Shown here piece after piece: positions 26,013 to 35,409 of a stretch of DNA of 64,000 nt. The notes under the pieces are model-generated. The model was not told the DNA's origin. It was given only the letters and a program-made list of their open reading frames with translations, and did no database searches. The stretch comes from Woeseiaceae bacterium (GTDB lineage: Bacteria > Pseudomonadota > Gammaproteobacteria > Steroidobacterales > Woeseiaceae): contig JAJFKR010000027.1 in assembly GCA_021773095.1 (NCBI GenBank), forward strand, positions 62,001-126,000. The letters are read 5' to 3'. A program made the position numbers and the translations under genes. Position 1 is the first letter of the stretch; each line of letters starts with the position of its first letter.

Positions 26013-29000
26013 ATGGGTGCTCCTGGCGTAACAGAGGAAAAGGGAATCATTGCGTGGTTTGCGGCCAATCATGTGGCGGCGAATTTGTTGATGATACTGA
26101 TCATCGTCGCAGGCCTTATTTCGGTCAGCAATATTCGCAAAGAAACCAACCCGGAATTTGAACTCAACCTGATCCAGGTGAATGTGCCGTATCTTGGCGC
26201 GGCGCCGCAGGAAGTTGAGGAAGGCGTGGTCATCAAGATCGAGGAGGCCATTCAGGATCTGCAAGGTATCAAGCGAATTCGTTCGAATTCATTCGAGGGA
26301 TCAGGAAGTGTCACCATTGAGGTCGATCCTGACTCGGACCTCACACAGGTCTTGAGCGATGTTAAGACGCGTATCGATGCGATATCTACATTCCCGGCAT
26401 TGACTGAAAAGCCGGTCATTTACAAGCAGGAAGTGAATAACCCGGTCGTCATGATTGCGCTCAATGGCGAATTGACGCCACTGACACGCAAGGCGCTGGG
26501 CAATGAAATTCGTGATGAGTTACTGCAACTACCATCCGTGAACAGCATTCGCTACTTTGGCGACCGTCCGTACGAAATAAGTATTGAAGTTTCCGAGCAG
26601 ACATTGCGTGAGTATGGCCTGACGATGAGTGAAATTTCGTTGGCTATCAGAAATTCATCGATCGATATGCCCGGCGGCACCATCAAGTCTGAAGGCGGCG
26701 ACATCCTGCTGCGTACCAAAGGTCAGGTGTATAGCGGGAAGGATTTTGGTGCGCTCGTCTTGCGTACATTCTCCGACGGCACGCGTCTGACACTAAACGA
26801 TATCGCGACGATCAATGACGGCTTCATCGAGTCGGATGGTTATGGGCGCTTTAATGGGCAACCTACGGCGACATTGCAGGTTGTAGCGGGCTCGCAGCAA
26901 AACGAAATTGAAACCGCGCAGGCTGTTAAGAAGTACATCGCAGAAAAAAGCGCGACATTGCCCGAAGGCATTCGCATGGACGTCTGGATCGACTTGCCGA
27001 AATATCTGGAGGGCAGTCTGGATCGCATGCAAAACAACATAGTGTCCGGTGCTTTGCTGGTCTTTGTCGTGCTGTCATTGTTCCTGCGCATGAAGGTGGC
27101 GTTCTGGGTCATCGTAGGTTTGCCGGTGTCGTTTCTTGGTGCGCTATGGATAATGCCAAGCTGGCCGGTGACCATTAATACGATCAGTCTGTTCGGCTTC
27201 ATAATCGTTCTGGGTATCGTCGTCGATGACGCAATCATTATCGGCGAAAGTGCTTATACCAAAATACGTGCGGACGGACATACGCTCGACAATGTTATTC
27301 AGGGCGCGCACCGCGTTGCAATACCTGCGACTTTCGGAGTACTGACAACGATCGCAGCGTTCGCGCCGATGATGTTTATCGGCGGTGTTGTCGCGCCGTT
27401 TTTTGAAGCGATGTCACTGGTTGTGATCCTTTGCCTGGCATTCTCGCTGGTGGAATCGAAATTGATATTGCCAGCGCATCTCGTGCGAGCACGTATTCCA
27501 CCGGTCGATGAGGATGATTTATTCAATCCACAGCGGCAGATTCACTGGAGTCAGAGGGGTCCACGGTTTTTCTTAAAGATACAGCGACACGTACAACACG
27601 GCCTGCACCGGCTAATCAAAGACCACTACAAACCCTGGCTGGAACGCGCAGTCGATAATCGCGGACTGACACTGACCATTTTCACCGCTGTTTTCATAAT
27701 GACGATTGGTCTGATGACCAGCGGTATCGCACGCGTCGTTGTGTTTCCCGACTTTGCCCAGGATTTCATTCAGGTCGATCTTGAAATGCAGAGCGGTACG
27801 GCGCCGCATGTGCGAAATGCTGCGATTGCCCGCGTAGAGGGCTCGCTGCTTGAGCTGAATCAAAAATTCGTTGATGAAAATCCGGATTCGTTGCCAATCA
27901 TCCAGAATATCGGTGTGTTTACCAGTGGTGATACTGGCGCACGAATGTTTGTTGAGATTCCCTTCACAGAAGACCGCCCGTATGAGATGAAGGAAGTCAC
28001 ACAGTTGTGGCGCGATGAGGTTGGCGAAATTCCAGGCATGAAAGAGCTGAAGTTTCGGGCGGCCGGGCATATAGGTGGCGGGTCGCCGCTGAGTTTCAAG
28101 TTGAGTGGCTCTCATTACGAAGCGCTGGAAGCGGCTGCCGAGGAACTGGCTGGAGAGCTGGTAACCTACGAGGGCTTGTTCGACATTACTAATTCAGCAA
28201 CGTCGGGTAGCGACGAGATCAAATTGAAGATCAAGCCGGAGGCCGAAGCGCTGGGATTGACCATGTCGTCGCTGGGGCGGCAGGTCAGGCAGGCTTTCTA
28301 CGGCGAGGAAGCGCAGCGCATTCAGCGGGGTAAAGACGAGTTGCGCGTGATGGTGCGATATCCACTTTCAGAACGCCGTTCTGTTGCGGATCTGGAAAAT
28401 ATGCGTATACGCACACCGGAGGGTGACGAGGTGCCGTTCAACTCGGTCGCGGAAGTTTCGTTTGGCAAAGGGTACTCGCGTATATCACGCCTGGATCGAG
28501 AGCGAACGGTTACCGTTTCTTCGGACCTTGATCCTGAACGGGTTCAACCCCAGGAAGTTATCAAGACGATGTCTGAGGAATTCATTCCAGAATTGCTGTC
28601 TCGTTATCCAGGCGTCAAATACGGACTTGAAGGGTCAAGCCAGGATCAGGTCGATTTTATGGCAAAGATAATGATGGCGCTTTTTGTGGCGCTGTTTCTG
28701 ATCTACGCACTGATAGCCATTCCGCTGCATTCGTACATGCAACCTCTCATGATCATGTCGGTCATTCCGTTCGGCGCTATTGGCGCGGTTATCGGACACA
28801 TCGTCATGGGACGAGCGCTGAGTATGTTTTCAATGTTCGGGTTGATTGCGCTCGCCGGCGTTGTCGTCAACGACAGCCTGATCATGGTCGATTTTATTAA
28901 CAAGGCCAGGTCGGCCGGCGTCACCATACGTGATGCAGTTATCGAATCGGGTACGGCACGGTTTCGGGCCATCGTACTGACTTCATTCACGACCGCCGCG

Positions 29001-29210
29001 GGACTGTTACCCATCATGTTCGAAACCAGTCCCCAGGCACAGGCGGTTATTCCGACCGCCATTTCGATTGGCTTTGGCATTATTTTCGCAACGGTCATTA
29101 CCTTGTTCCTGATTCCGGCGCTGTACATGTTGCTGGAAGATTATTTCGTCCGTATGCGGCAGTTTTGGAAGTGGCTGATAAACCGCTCCGTAGAAGTACA
29201 GCCGGAATAA
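26013..29210 (+). CDS. RND-family efflux transporter
   Basis: This is a 1065-residue inner-membrane RND pump with 12 TM helices and two large periplasmic loops. TM4 carries the paired aspartates of the proton relay (GIVVDDAIIIGE), and TM10-11 has GVVVNDSLIMVDFIN. The overall pattern is of the AcrB/HAE1-like group found in marine bacteria with a two-gene operon; the substrate cannot be told from sequence. Confidence 0.95.
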   Translation: MGAPGVTEEKGIIAWFAANHVAANLLMILIIVAGLISVSNIRKETNPEFELNLIQVNVPYLGAAPQEVEEGVVIKIEEAIQDLQGIKRIRSNSFEGSGSVTIEVDPDSDLTQVLSDVKTRIDAISTFPALTEKPVIYKQEVNNPVVMIALNGELTPLTRKALGNEIRDELLQLPSVNSIRYFGDRPYEISIEVSEQTLREYGLTMSEISLAIRNSSIDMPGGTIKSEGGDILLRTKGQVYSGKDFGALVLRTFSDGTRLTLNDIATINDGFIESDGYGRFNGQPTATLQVVAGSQQNEIETAQAVKKYIAEKSATLPEGIRMDVWIDLPKYLEGSLDRMQNNIVSGALLVFVVLSLFLRMKVAFWVIVGLPVSFLGALWIMPSWPVTINTISLFGFIIVLGIVVDDAIIIGESAYTKIRADGHTLDNVIQGAHRVAIPATFGVLTTIAAFAPMMFIGGVVAPFFEAMSLVVILCLAFSLVESKLILPAHLVRARIPPVDEDDLFNPQRQIHWSQRGPRFFLKIQRHVQHGLHRLIKDHYKPWLERAVDNRGLTLTIFTAVFIMTIGLMTSGIARVVVFPDFAQDFIQVDLEMQSGTAPHVRNAAIARVEGSLLELNQKFVDENPDSLPIIQNIGVFTSGDTGARMFVEIPFTEDRPYEMKEVTQLWRDEVGEIPGMKELKFRAAGHIGGGSPLSFKLSGSHYEALEAAAEELAGELVTYEGLFDITNSATSGSDEIKLKIKPEAEALGLTMSSLGRQVRQAFYGEEAQRIQRGKDELRVMVRYPLSERRSVADLENMRIRTPEGDEVPFNSVAEVSFGKGYSRISRLDRERTVTVSSDLDPERVQPQEVIKTMSEEFIPELLSRYPGVKYGLEGSSQDQVDFMAKIMMALFVALFLIYALIAIPLHSYMQPLMIMSVIPFGAIGAVIGHIVMGRALSMFSMFGLIALAGVVVNDSLIMVDFINKARSAGVTIRDAVIESGTARFRAIVLTSFTTAAGLLPIMFETSPQAQAVIPTAISIGFGIIFATVITLFLIPALYMLLEDYFVRMRQFWKWLINRSVEVQPE

Positions 29211-29216
29211 GCGATC

Positions 29217-30116
29217 TTGTCATCGACGGACAAGGTAGTACGCGAAGGCGTGACGGCAGGCCTCGCTGCGTATTTGATGTGGGGGATTCTGCCGGTTTAT
29301 TTCAAGATTGTAGGCGATGTGGAGCCAACAGAAGTGCTGGCACACAGGATTATCTGGGCGATACCTTTTGGTGCGTTGATTCTGATGGCTCGCCGGCAGT
29401 GGCCCGAAGTCAGACGTGCGCTGGCACATCGAAGCATGCTTGGCTGGCTGTCTGTTTCCACCGTTTTTATTGCCGTGAACTGGTTCGTCTATATTTGGGC
29501 AATCCAGGACGGTCGTATATTTGAGACGAGTCTCGGCTACTACATCAACCCGCTGACCAATATGTTGGTCGGCGTGTGGTTATTCCGGGAGCGACTACGA
29601 CGCTATCAACGGGTCGCCGTCGTGCTCGCATTCATCGGCGTTACGGTGCTAACGATTTCGGGTGGGGTCGTACCGTGGGTCGCACTGTTCCTGGCGGTGA
29701 GTTTCACAGTATACGCCGCGGTAAGGAAACGAGTGGCAATAGGCGGAATGCCCGGGTTGTTTGTCGAAACGGTTTTGCTGCTGCCGTTCGCTTTGATCTG
29801 GTTTGCCTATCTGTTCTCGTCGTCGCAAATGGTATTCGCGAGCGGCGATAACGCCATTACGTTTTGGTTGCTAATGGCGGGGCCGGTCACTGTGCTGCCG
29901 TTGTTGTGCTTTGCGCTGGCGGCTCGTCGACTATCGTTGACGACGATCGGCTTCATGCAGTTTCTTGCGCCGACTATGCAATTTGGAACCGGTATCTATT
30001 ATGGCGAAACACTGACGACAGCACATCTGATCTGTTTCAGCTTCATCTGGACCGCGGTAGCTTTCTTCATTTTCGATGCGGTCAAGACGGCAAAGAAAAA
30101 GCCGCTGGCGCTGTAG
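29217..30116 (+). CDS. rarD: RarD-type EamA/DMT permease
   Basis: This 299-residue protein has ten TM helices and the RarD signature (GLAAYLMWGILPVYFK, ILAHRIIWAIPFGAL-like, NWFVYIWAI, SLGYYINPLTNMLVG, FMQFLAPTMQF). RarD proteins are EamA transporters; their substrate is unknown. The start is TTG 29217, giving 12 residues before the first helix as in homologues. Its TAG stop lies inside a REP-like element. Confidence 0.9.
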   Translation: MSSTDKVVREGVTAGLAAYLMWGILPVYFKIVGDVEPTEVLAHRIIWAIPFGALILMARRQWPEVRRALAHRSMLGWLSVSTVFIAVNWFVYIWAIQDGRIFETSLGYYINPLTNMLVGVWLFRERLRRYQRVAVVLAFIGVTVLTISGGVVPWVALFLAVSFTVYAAVRKRVAIGGMPGLFVETVLLLPFALIWFAYLFSSSQMVFASGDNAITFWLLMAGPVTVLPLLCFALAARRLSLTTIGFMQFLAPTMQFGTGIYYGETLTTAHLICFSFIWTAVAFFIFDAVKTAKKKPLAL

Positions 30117-30167
30117 GAGGCCGCCTTGCGGCCGACACTACGGTTCGCGCGCAGGGCGCGCTCCTAC
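30113..30167. repeat. Inverted pair of REP-like (GTAG) elements
   Basis: Two 25-nt elements face each other: 30113-30137 on the plus strand and 30143-30167 on the minus strand. Each begins GTAGGAG and is followed by a G+C-rich imperfect palindrome (GGCCGC..TTG..GCGGCC and CGCGC..CCTG..GCGCG). This is the layout of gammaproteobacterial REP/REPIN elements mobilised by RAYT (TnpA-REP) enzymes. The pair sits between rarD and fusA and can also form one large hairpin that could act as a transcription stop. Confidence 0.75.
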
Positions 30168-30173
30168 TGTTGT

Positions 30174-32258
30174 TTATTTGTTCGCCTTTCGCTCAGCGGC
30201 TTCTTTTATGACGTCATCAGCGACATTCTGCGGACAAGGTGCATAGTGCGAGAACTCCATGGAGAACTGGCCACGACCGGATGTCAGGGTCCGCAGGTGA
30301 CCGATGTAGCCAAACATGTCAGCCAGCGGTGCATCGGCTTTGACACGTACGCCGGTTGGACCGGCATCCTGAGATTTGATCATCCCGCGACGACGATTCA
30401 GGTCGCCAATGACATCGCCGACATTGTCGTCGGGTGTAAACACGTCGACCTTCATAATCGGCTCGAGCAATTGCGGGCCTGCTTTTGGAATCGACTGGCG
30501 ATAGGCGGCTTTTGTCGCGATCTCAAACGCAAGCGCGGATGAGTCAACGGCATGGTAAGCGCCGTCGAGCAAGGTGAATTTGACGTCGAGCAGTGGGTAG
30601 CCCGCCATCGTACCTTCGACCATGCAGGACTTGAACGCCTTTTCGATGGCGCTCCAGTACTCACGCGGTACATTTCCGCCGGTCACTTTGGACTCGAATT
30701 CGTAACCAACATTTTGCTCGGCGGGCTCGATCTCATATTCGATCTTGCCGTACTGGCCAGAACCACCCGATTGTTTCTTATGGGTGTAGGTATCTTCGAT
30801 CTTCCGCGTGATGGTTTCGCGATAGGCAACCTGTGGTTTACCCATTTCAACATCAACGTTGTGAGTACGGCGCAAAATGTCGACCTTAATGTCCAGATGC
30901 AGCTCGCCCATACCTTTGATCAGGGTCTCGCCAGAGTCTTCGTCGGTGGCCACCTGGAATGACGGGTCTTCCTGAACCATTTTATTCAGTGCGACGCCCA
31001 TTTTCTCGGTACCAGCTTTATCCTTCGGCGAGATCGCGATAGAAATCACGGGATCCGGGAACACCATCGGCTCCAGCGTTGCCGGGTTATCGGCATCGGC
31101 CAGCGTATGGCCGGTGCGAGTGTTCTTCATGCCGAGGAGGGCAACGATGTCGCCGGCCTGCGCGAAATCCAGTTCCTCACGAGAATCAGCATGCATTTCG
31201 ACGATACGGCCTATGCGCTCGTTCTTGCCGGTGAATGTGTTCACGACGTTGTCACCTTTTTTGATGGTGCCAGAGTAGATACGCGTAAACGTCAAAGCGC
31301 CGTAACGGTCGTCCATGATTTTGAACGCCAGCGCACGCAGTGGCTTCTCAGGGTCTACATCGGCGAAACCGCCCGTTGCATTGCCTTCGAGATCGATTTC
31401 CGGCTGCGGTTTAACTTCAGTCGGGTTTGGCAGGAAGTCAACAACTGCATTAAGAATGTTTTGTACTCCTTTGTTTTTAAACGCAGAACCACAGTAAGTT
31501 GGGAAGAAATCGAGCGCGATCGTACCCTTGCGGATGCAGCGCTTGAGATCTTCAATGGACGGCTCAGTACCGTCGAGATAGGCCTCCAGAAGGTCGTCGT
31601 CCTGCTCAACCGCAGCCTCGATCATCTTTTCGCGCCACTCGGCGACAAGGTCCAGCATGTCTTCTGGCACGTCCCCGATCGTGTAGGACTCGGGATCGTT
31701 CGCGTCGCTCCAGGTCCATGATTTCTGTGTCAGCAGGTCAACAACGCCAATGAAGTCGTCTTCGACGCCGATTGGCAGAACCATAACCAGTGGATTGGCA
31801 GCGAGTACTTCTTTGACCTGTTTTACAACGCGGTAGAAATCCGCACCGATGCGGTCAAGCTTGTTAACGAAGATGATGCGCGCGACCTCTGAGTCATTCG
31901 CATAACGCCAGTTTGTTTCCGACTGCGGTTCAACGCCGCCGGATCCACAAAACACGCCAACGCCGCCGTCAAGAACCTTCAGTGAACGGTAGACTTCAAT
32001 GGTGAAGTCTACGTGTCCCGGTGTGTCGATGATGTTCATGCGGTGGCCGTCCCACTCGCAACTCGTGGCAGCGGACTGAATCGTAATGCCGCGCTCCTGC
32101 TCCTGGTCCATAAAGTCCGTCGTAGCCTCGCCATCGTGGACTTCACCGGTCTTGTGAATCTTGCCGGTGAGCTTCAGGATTCGCTCGGTTGTTGTGGTCT
32201 TGCCCGCATCAACGTGGGCAAAAATGCCAATATTTCGGTATACGCTAAGGTCTTTCAT
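30174..32258 (-). CDS. fusA: Elongation factor G, second (stand-alone) copy
   Basis: This 694-residue EF-G has G1 [10 protein letters not shown]2 region QERGITI, G3 DTPGHVDF, G4 NKLD and a domain IV tip loop [11 protein letters not shown]. The sequence ([44 protein letters not shown]) resembles the second EF-G of Vibrio/Shewanella-type bacteria rather than the one in the rpsL-rpsG-fusA-tufA operon, and no ribosomal genes are near. I start at ATG 32258 ([12 protein letters not shown]); a GTG at 32297 would add 13 hydrophilic residues. Confidence 0.93.
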   Translation of the reverse strand: MKDLSVYRNIGIFAHVDAGKTTTTERILKLTGKIHKTGEVHDGEATTDFMDQEQERGITIQSAATSCEWDGHRMNIIDTPGHVDFTIEVYRSLKVLDGGVGVFCGSGGVEPQSETNWRYANDSEVARIIFVNKLDRIGADFYRVVKQVKEVLAANPLVMVLPIGVEDDFIGVVDLLTQKSWTWSDANDPESYTIGDVPEDMLDLVAEWREKMIEAAVEQDDDLLEAYLDGTEPSIEDLKRCIRKGTIALDFFPTYCGSAFKNKGVQNILNAVVDFLPNPTEVKPQPEIDLEGNATGGFADVDPEKPLRALAFKIMDDRYGALTFTRIYSGTIKKGDNVVNTFTGKNERIGRIVEMHADSREELDFAQAGDIVALLGMKNTRTGHTLADADNPATLEPMVFPDPVISIAISPKDKAGTEKMGVALNKMVQEDPSFQVATDEDSGETLIKGMGELHLDIKVDILRRTHNVDVEMGKPQVAYRETITRKIEDTYTHKKQSGGSGQYGKIEYEIEPAEQNVGYEFESKVTGGNVPREYWSAIEKAFKSCMVEGTMAGYPLLDVKFTLLDGAYHAVDSSALAFEIATKAAYRQSIPKAGPQLLEPIMKVDVFTPDDNVGDVIGDLNRRRGMIKSQDAGPTGVRVKADAPLADMFGYIGHLRTLTSGRGQFSMEFSHYAPCPQNVADDVIKEAAERKANK

Positions 32259-32569
32259 CTCTTTGCTCTGTTTCTCTTCGTTGTCTGTTGTCACCAACTA
32301 TCAGTCACTGCCATACCATCAGGTGCTCTCAAAGCCTTGCTAAAGCGAGAACCCGGCAATAAATCGAGGTGGGTGCACTTAAATTCCTTGCCGGTCCTAT
32401 GGTGCTTACCCGGCAGCGAATTAGGCGCTGCGATTCAGGTAGGACGGGCGTTCGGGCGCGGATAATAACAGTGCGGAGCGCCCTAAACCAGTCCAAATGT
32501 CTGCAGTGTTCGGCCGTACGATCAAAAGGGCCTAAAACACAATAAAAACAACAAACTACTGCGACGCAG
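32259..32569. other. 311-bp intergenic region upstream of fusA
   Basis: This region must hold the fusA promoter. A minus-strand TATTAT (32467-32462) followed by a G+C-rich stretch is the best -10 candidate, but no good -35 box is present. I see no gene, tRNA, strong terminator or repeat here. Confidence 0.4.
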
Positions 32570-33316
32570 TCAGCGACGAAGAATCGCGATCCAGCGGGCG
32601 ATATTCAGCAAACTCATCAGTGACGCCGAAACGTAGGTCAGTGCCGCGGCCGTTAGCAGTCTGCGGGCGTGCGGTCGGTCCGCCGATTTGAGTATCCTGT
32701 GCTTGTCCAGCATCGGCAGCGCGCGGTTGAAGCTGGCGTCGAATTCGGTGGGAAGCGTGATGAAATGGATAAGGGCTGAGCTGGCGAGCGTTGTCATGCC
32801 GGCCAGTAACGCTAAGACCCCCAATGCCGGAATCCGCGTGAGAATCCCAAGAAACGGGGATATCACCAGTACGCCGGCGCCAACTTTCTCGATGCCACTC
32901 ATCGCTCCGACCAGCCGCGTTCGCCATTTCAGCGGCGCATAGCTCGTGTGGTCCTGTACGGCGTGCCCAACCTCGTGTGCGGCGACCGTAATGGCAGTCA
33001 GAGACCGCCCATCGTGCTTGTCGGGCGTGAGCCGAACGACTTTGGCGATTGGATCGTAGTGGTCGCCGGATTCAGTCGTCTCGACATCGACGGATTGCAA
33101 CCCGTGTTTGTCCAGCAGATGGCGAGCGAGGCTGGCGCCTGTTCCTTCGTAGCGGTCCTCGGGTTTGCTGTATTTCGCGAGTACTCGCTGCACCCAGATG
33201 CCGGGACCGAGGATCAGCGCGATTACAATGACGATGAGGATGAGATAAGCCACATAAGTATCGTACCGACAATCTTGCAAAAGGTCGTCTGCGGAGTAGT
33301 CTGGGCGGTCAAACAA
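32570..33316 (-). CDS. YugP-like membrane zinc metallopeptidase
   Basis: This 248-residue protein has an N-terminal TM helix, a HEVGHA zinc motif (AAHEVGHAVQDH) and two or three further TM helices, as in the YugP/'zinc metallopeptidase' family. Substrates are not known. The start is uncertain: TTG 33316 gives the longest frame; TTG and GTG codons closer to the first TM helix would fit the family's short N-terminus. Confidence 0.85.
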   Translation of the reverse strand: MFDRPDYSADDLLQDCRYDTYVAYLILIVIVIALILGPGIWVQRVLAKYSKPEDRYEGTGASLARHLLDKHGLQSVDVETTESGDHYDPIAKVVRLTPDKHDGRSLTAITVAAHEVGHAVQDHTSYAPLKWRTRLVGAMSGIEKVGAGVLVISPFLGILTRIPALGVLALLAGMTTLASSALIHFITLPTEFDASFNRALPMLDKHRILKSADRPHARRLLTAAALTYVSASLMSLLNIARWIAILRR

Positions 33317-33336
33317 TAATCAGGAAGGTGGTCAAC

Positions 33337-35406
33337 ATGTCTATGCGTTACCTAACACAAGGTCATTTTGCTCTTCTGGTCCTCGTTTCTATTGCGACAG
33401 GGGCCTGCAGTCAGGAACAGGGCGACGCGGCAAAAACGGGTCCCGCAATAGCCGGAACCACTGCGAAGTACGACTGGTATATGCAAGGTACAACCCCGGC
33501 TGGCCAGACGACGATTACCAAGAACGGTGACGGCAAGATCACCAACGAGTCGTTTGTGCACTGGAACAATCGCGAGTGGACCGTCAACTCGGAGTTGCAG
33601 CTCGATGAACAGGGTCGTATTGCGTCGCAAAAGATCACGGGAATTTCACCGTTTAAGTCAGTGATCGATGAGTACTACAATTATGAAAACGGAGTGGCGT
33701 CATGGGGCACACCCGGCGAAAGTGGCTCGGCCACGACTGCTGAGCCGGCATTCTACCTGGCCAATGAGGGGATTACTTTTGCAGCGACCGGAGCAATGGT
33801 GAAGGCTGCGGTCAAGAATATCGACAGCGTAATTGACCTGTTCCCCAGTGGACGCGCGCGCGTTGAAAAGGTCAGGGAAATTGTCGTTGACACACCCGAT
33901 GGTGAGCAAGTCGTTGCATTGTACGCGTTACACGGCATCGGCTTTACGCCGAACTACTTGTGGTTTGACGAGAATCTGGATGTGGTCGCATTCGATGGTG
34001 GCGGGTATCTCGGCATGATTCCGGAGGGCTGGGATGTATCGGTGCTCAACGAAATGAGTACTGTCCAGTCTGCAGCGGATGGCGATTACATTACGCGCCT
34101 GGCCGGCGATCTGGCGACTCGACCAGACGGTCCTGTCATTTTCGAAAATGTTGATGTTGTTGATGTTGTGGCAGGCCGTCTGCTGGAGGACCAAAACGTC
34201 CTGGTTGAAGGTGGACGGATCAAAGCAGTTTCCGCCGCCGCGATTGAAACTTCGGCCGCGATGCGTATTGATGGCAGCGGCAAGTCTCTGATGCCGGGGT
34301 TGTGGGACATGCACGCGCACTTCTCTTTGTCGGACGGTGTATTGAACATCGCCGGCGGCATCACCAATGTTCGCAATATTGGTGGGGTGCACGAGAAGAC
34401 CATCGAATTGACGGCGAAGCACGATTCCGGTGAAGTGATTGGTCCCAATACATTCCGTGCCGGTTTCATGGATAAGGCGGGTCCGTTTGCATCGGGTTGG
34501 GCGGCCGGGTCATTACAGGATGCATTGGACCGGGTCGACTTCTATGCCGAGCATGGCTATATCCAGATCAAGCTCTACAGCTCTATAGAGCCTGACTGGG
34601 TCGCACCGATAGCTGAACGCGCACATTCGTACGGAATGCGTGTAAGCGGGCACATCCCGGCGTTTATGTCAGCGGAGCAGGCCGTGCGGGCGGGCTATAA
34701 CGAGATTCAACACATTAATATGGTGTTTCTGAATTTCCTGGCCGGTGATCGTGAGGATACGCGGCAACAGATTCGTTTTACCCTGTACGGCGATGAAGCC
34801 GGCAATCTGGATCTAGAGAGCGAAGAGGTACAATCGTTTTTCGCTCTATTGAAAGAAAACAGTGTTTCTGTTGACCCAACGGCGGCGATTTTCGATACCT
34901 CATTGCGGCACCTGTCCGGCACACCGGATCCGACGTTTGCTGCGGTCATTGAGCATTTGCCTCCGAATATTTCTCGCAGCATGTACAACGTCGAAATGAA
35001 TAAGCGGGGGGAGGAGGACGCGTGGCTTCGCTCCGCTGAAAATCAGGCGGCGATGCTCAAAGCGCTGCACGACTACGGTATTCAACTTGTTCCGGGCAGC
35101 GACAACATAGCCGCATTCACGGTGCACCGAGAGATTGAACTCTACGCAGAAGCGGGGATTCCCGTCGCAGATGTGTTACGAATCGCGACGCTGGACTCTG
35201 CGCGGATTACGGGCGTTGCTGACCGCAAAGGTTCTATAGAAATCGACAAGGATTCCGACCTGATTTTGATTGACGGCAATCCGTTTGACGATATCAGCGC
35301 CATAAGACGCGCTGTACTGGTGATGAAAGGCGACACGTTGTATCGACCCGATGACCTTTACCGGTCCGTCGGCGTAAAACCATTCCTGCCATCGGTTGAG
35401 TTTTAG
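33337..35406 (+). CDS. Secreted amidohydrolase-family protein
   Basis: This 689-residue protein starts at ATG 33337, 8 nt after AGGAAGG. It has a signal peptide with a possible lipobox (IATGAC), an extra N-terminal domain of about 250 residues, and a C-terminal metal-dependent hydrolase domain: GLWDMHAHF (HxH), SGHIP, EIQHINM and PGSDNIAAF supply the metal ligands. The substrate is not clear; imidazolonepropionase- or prolidase-like activity is typical of this group. The SLC13-type transporter follows after 3 bp. Confidence 0.88.
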   Translation: MSMRYLTQGHFALLVLVSIATGACSQEQGDAAKTGPAIAGTTAKYDWYMQGTTPAGQTTITKNGDGKITNESFVHWNNREWTVNSELQLDEQGRIASQKITGISPFKSVIDEYYNYENGVASWGTPGESGSATTAEPAFYLANEGITFAATGAMVKAAVKNIDSVIDLFPSGRARVEKVREIVVDTPDGEQVVALYALHGIGFTPNYLWFDENLDVVAFDGGGYLGMIPEGWDVSVLNEMSTVQSAADGDYITRLAGDLATRPDGPVIFENVDVVDVVAGRLLEDQNVLVEGGRIKAVSAAAIETSAAMRIDGSGKSLMPGLWDMHAHFSLSDGVLNIAGGITNVRNIGGVHEKTIELTAKHDSGEVIGPNTFRAGFMDKAGPFASGWAAGSLQDALDRVDFYAEHGYIQIKLYSSIEPDWVAPIAERAHSYGMRVSGHIPAFMSAEQAVRAGYNEIQHINMVFLNFLAGDREDTRQQIRFTLYGDEAGNLDLESEEVQSFFALLKENSVSVDPTAAIFDTSLRHLSGTPDPTFAAVIEHLPPNISRSMYNVEMNKRGEEDAWLRSAENQAAMLKALHDYGIQLVPGSDNIAAFTVHREIELYAEAGIPVADVLRIATLDSARITGVADRKGSIEIDKDSDLILIDGNPFDDISAIRRAVLVMKGDTLYRPDDLYRSVGVKPFLPSVEF

Positions 35407-35409
35407 GGA

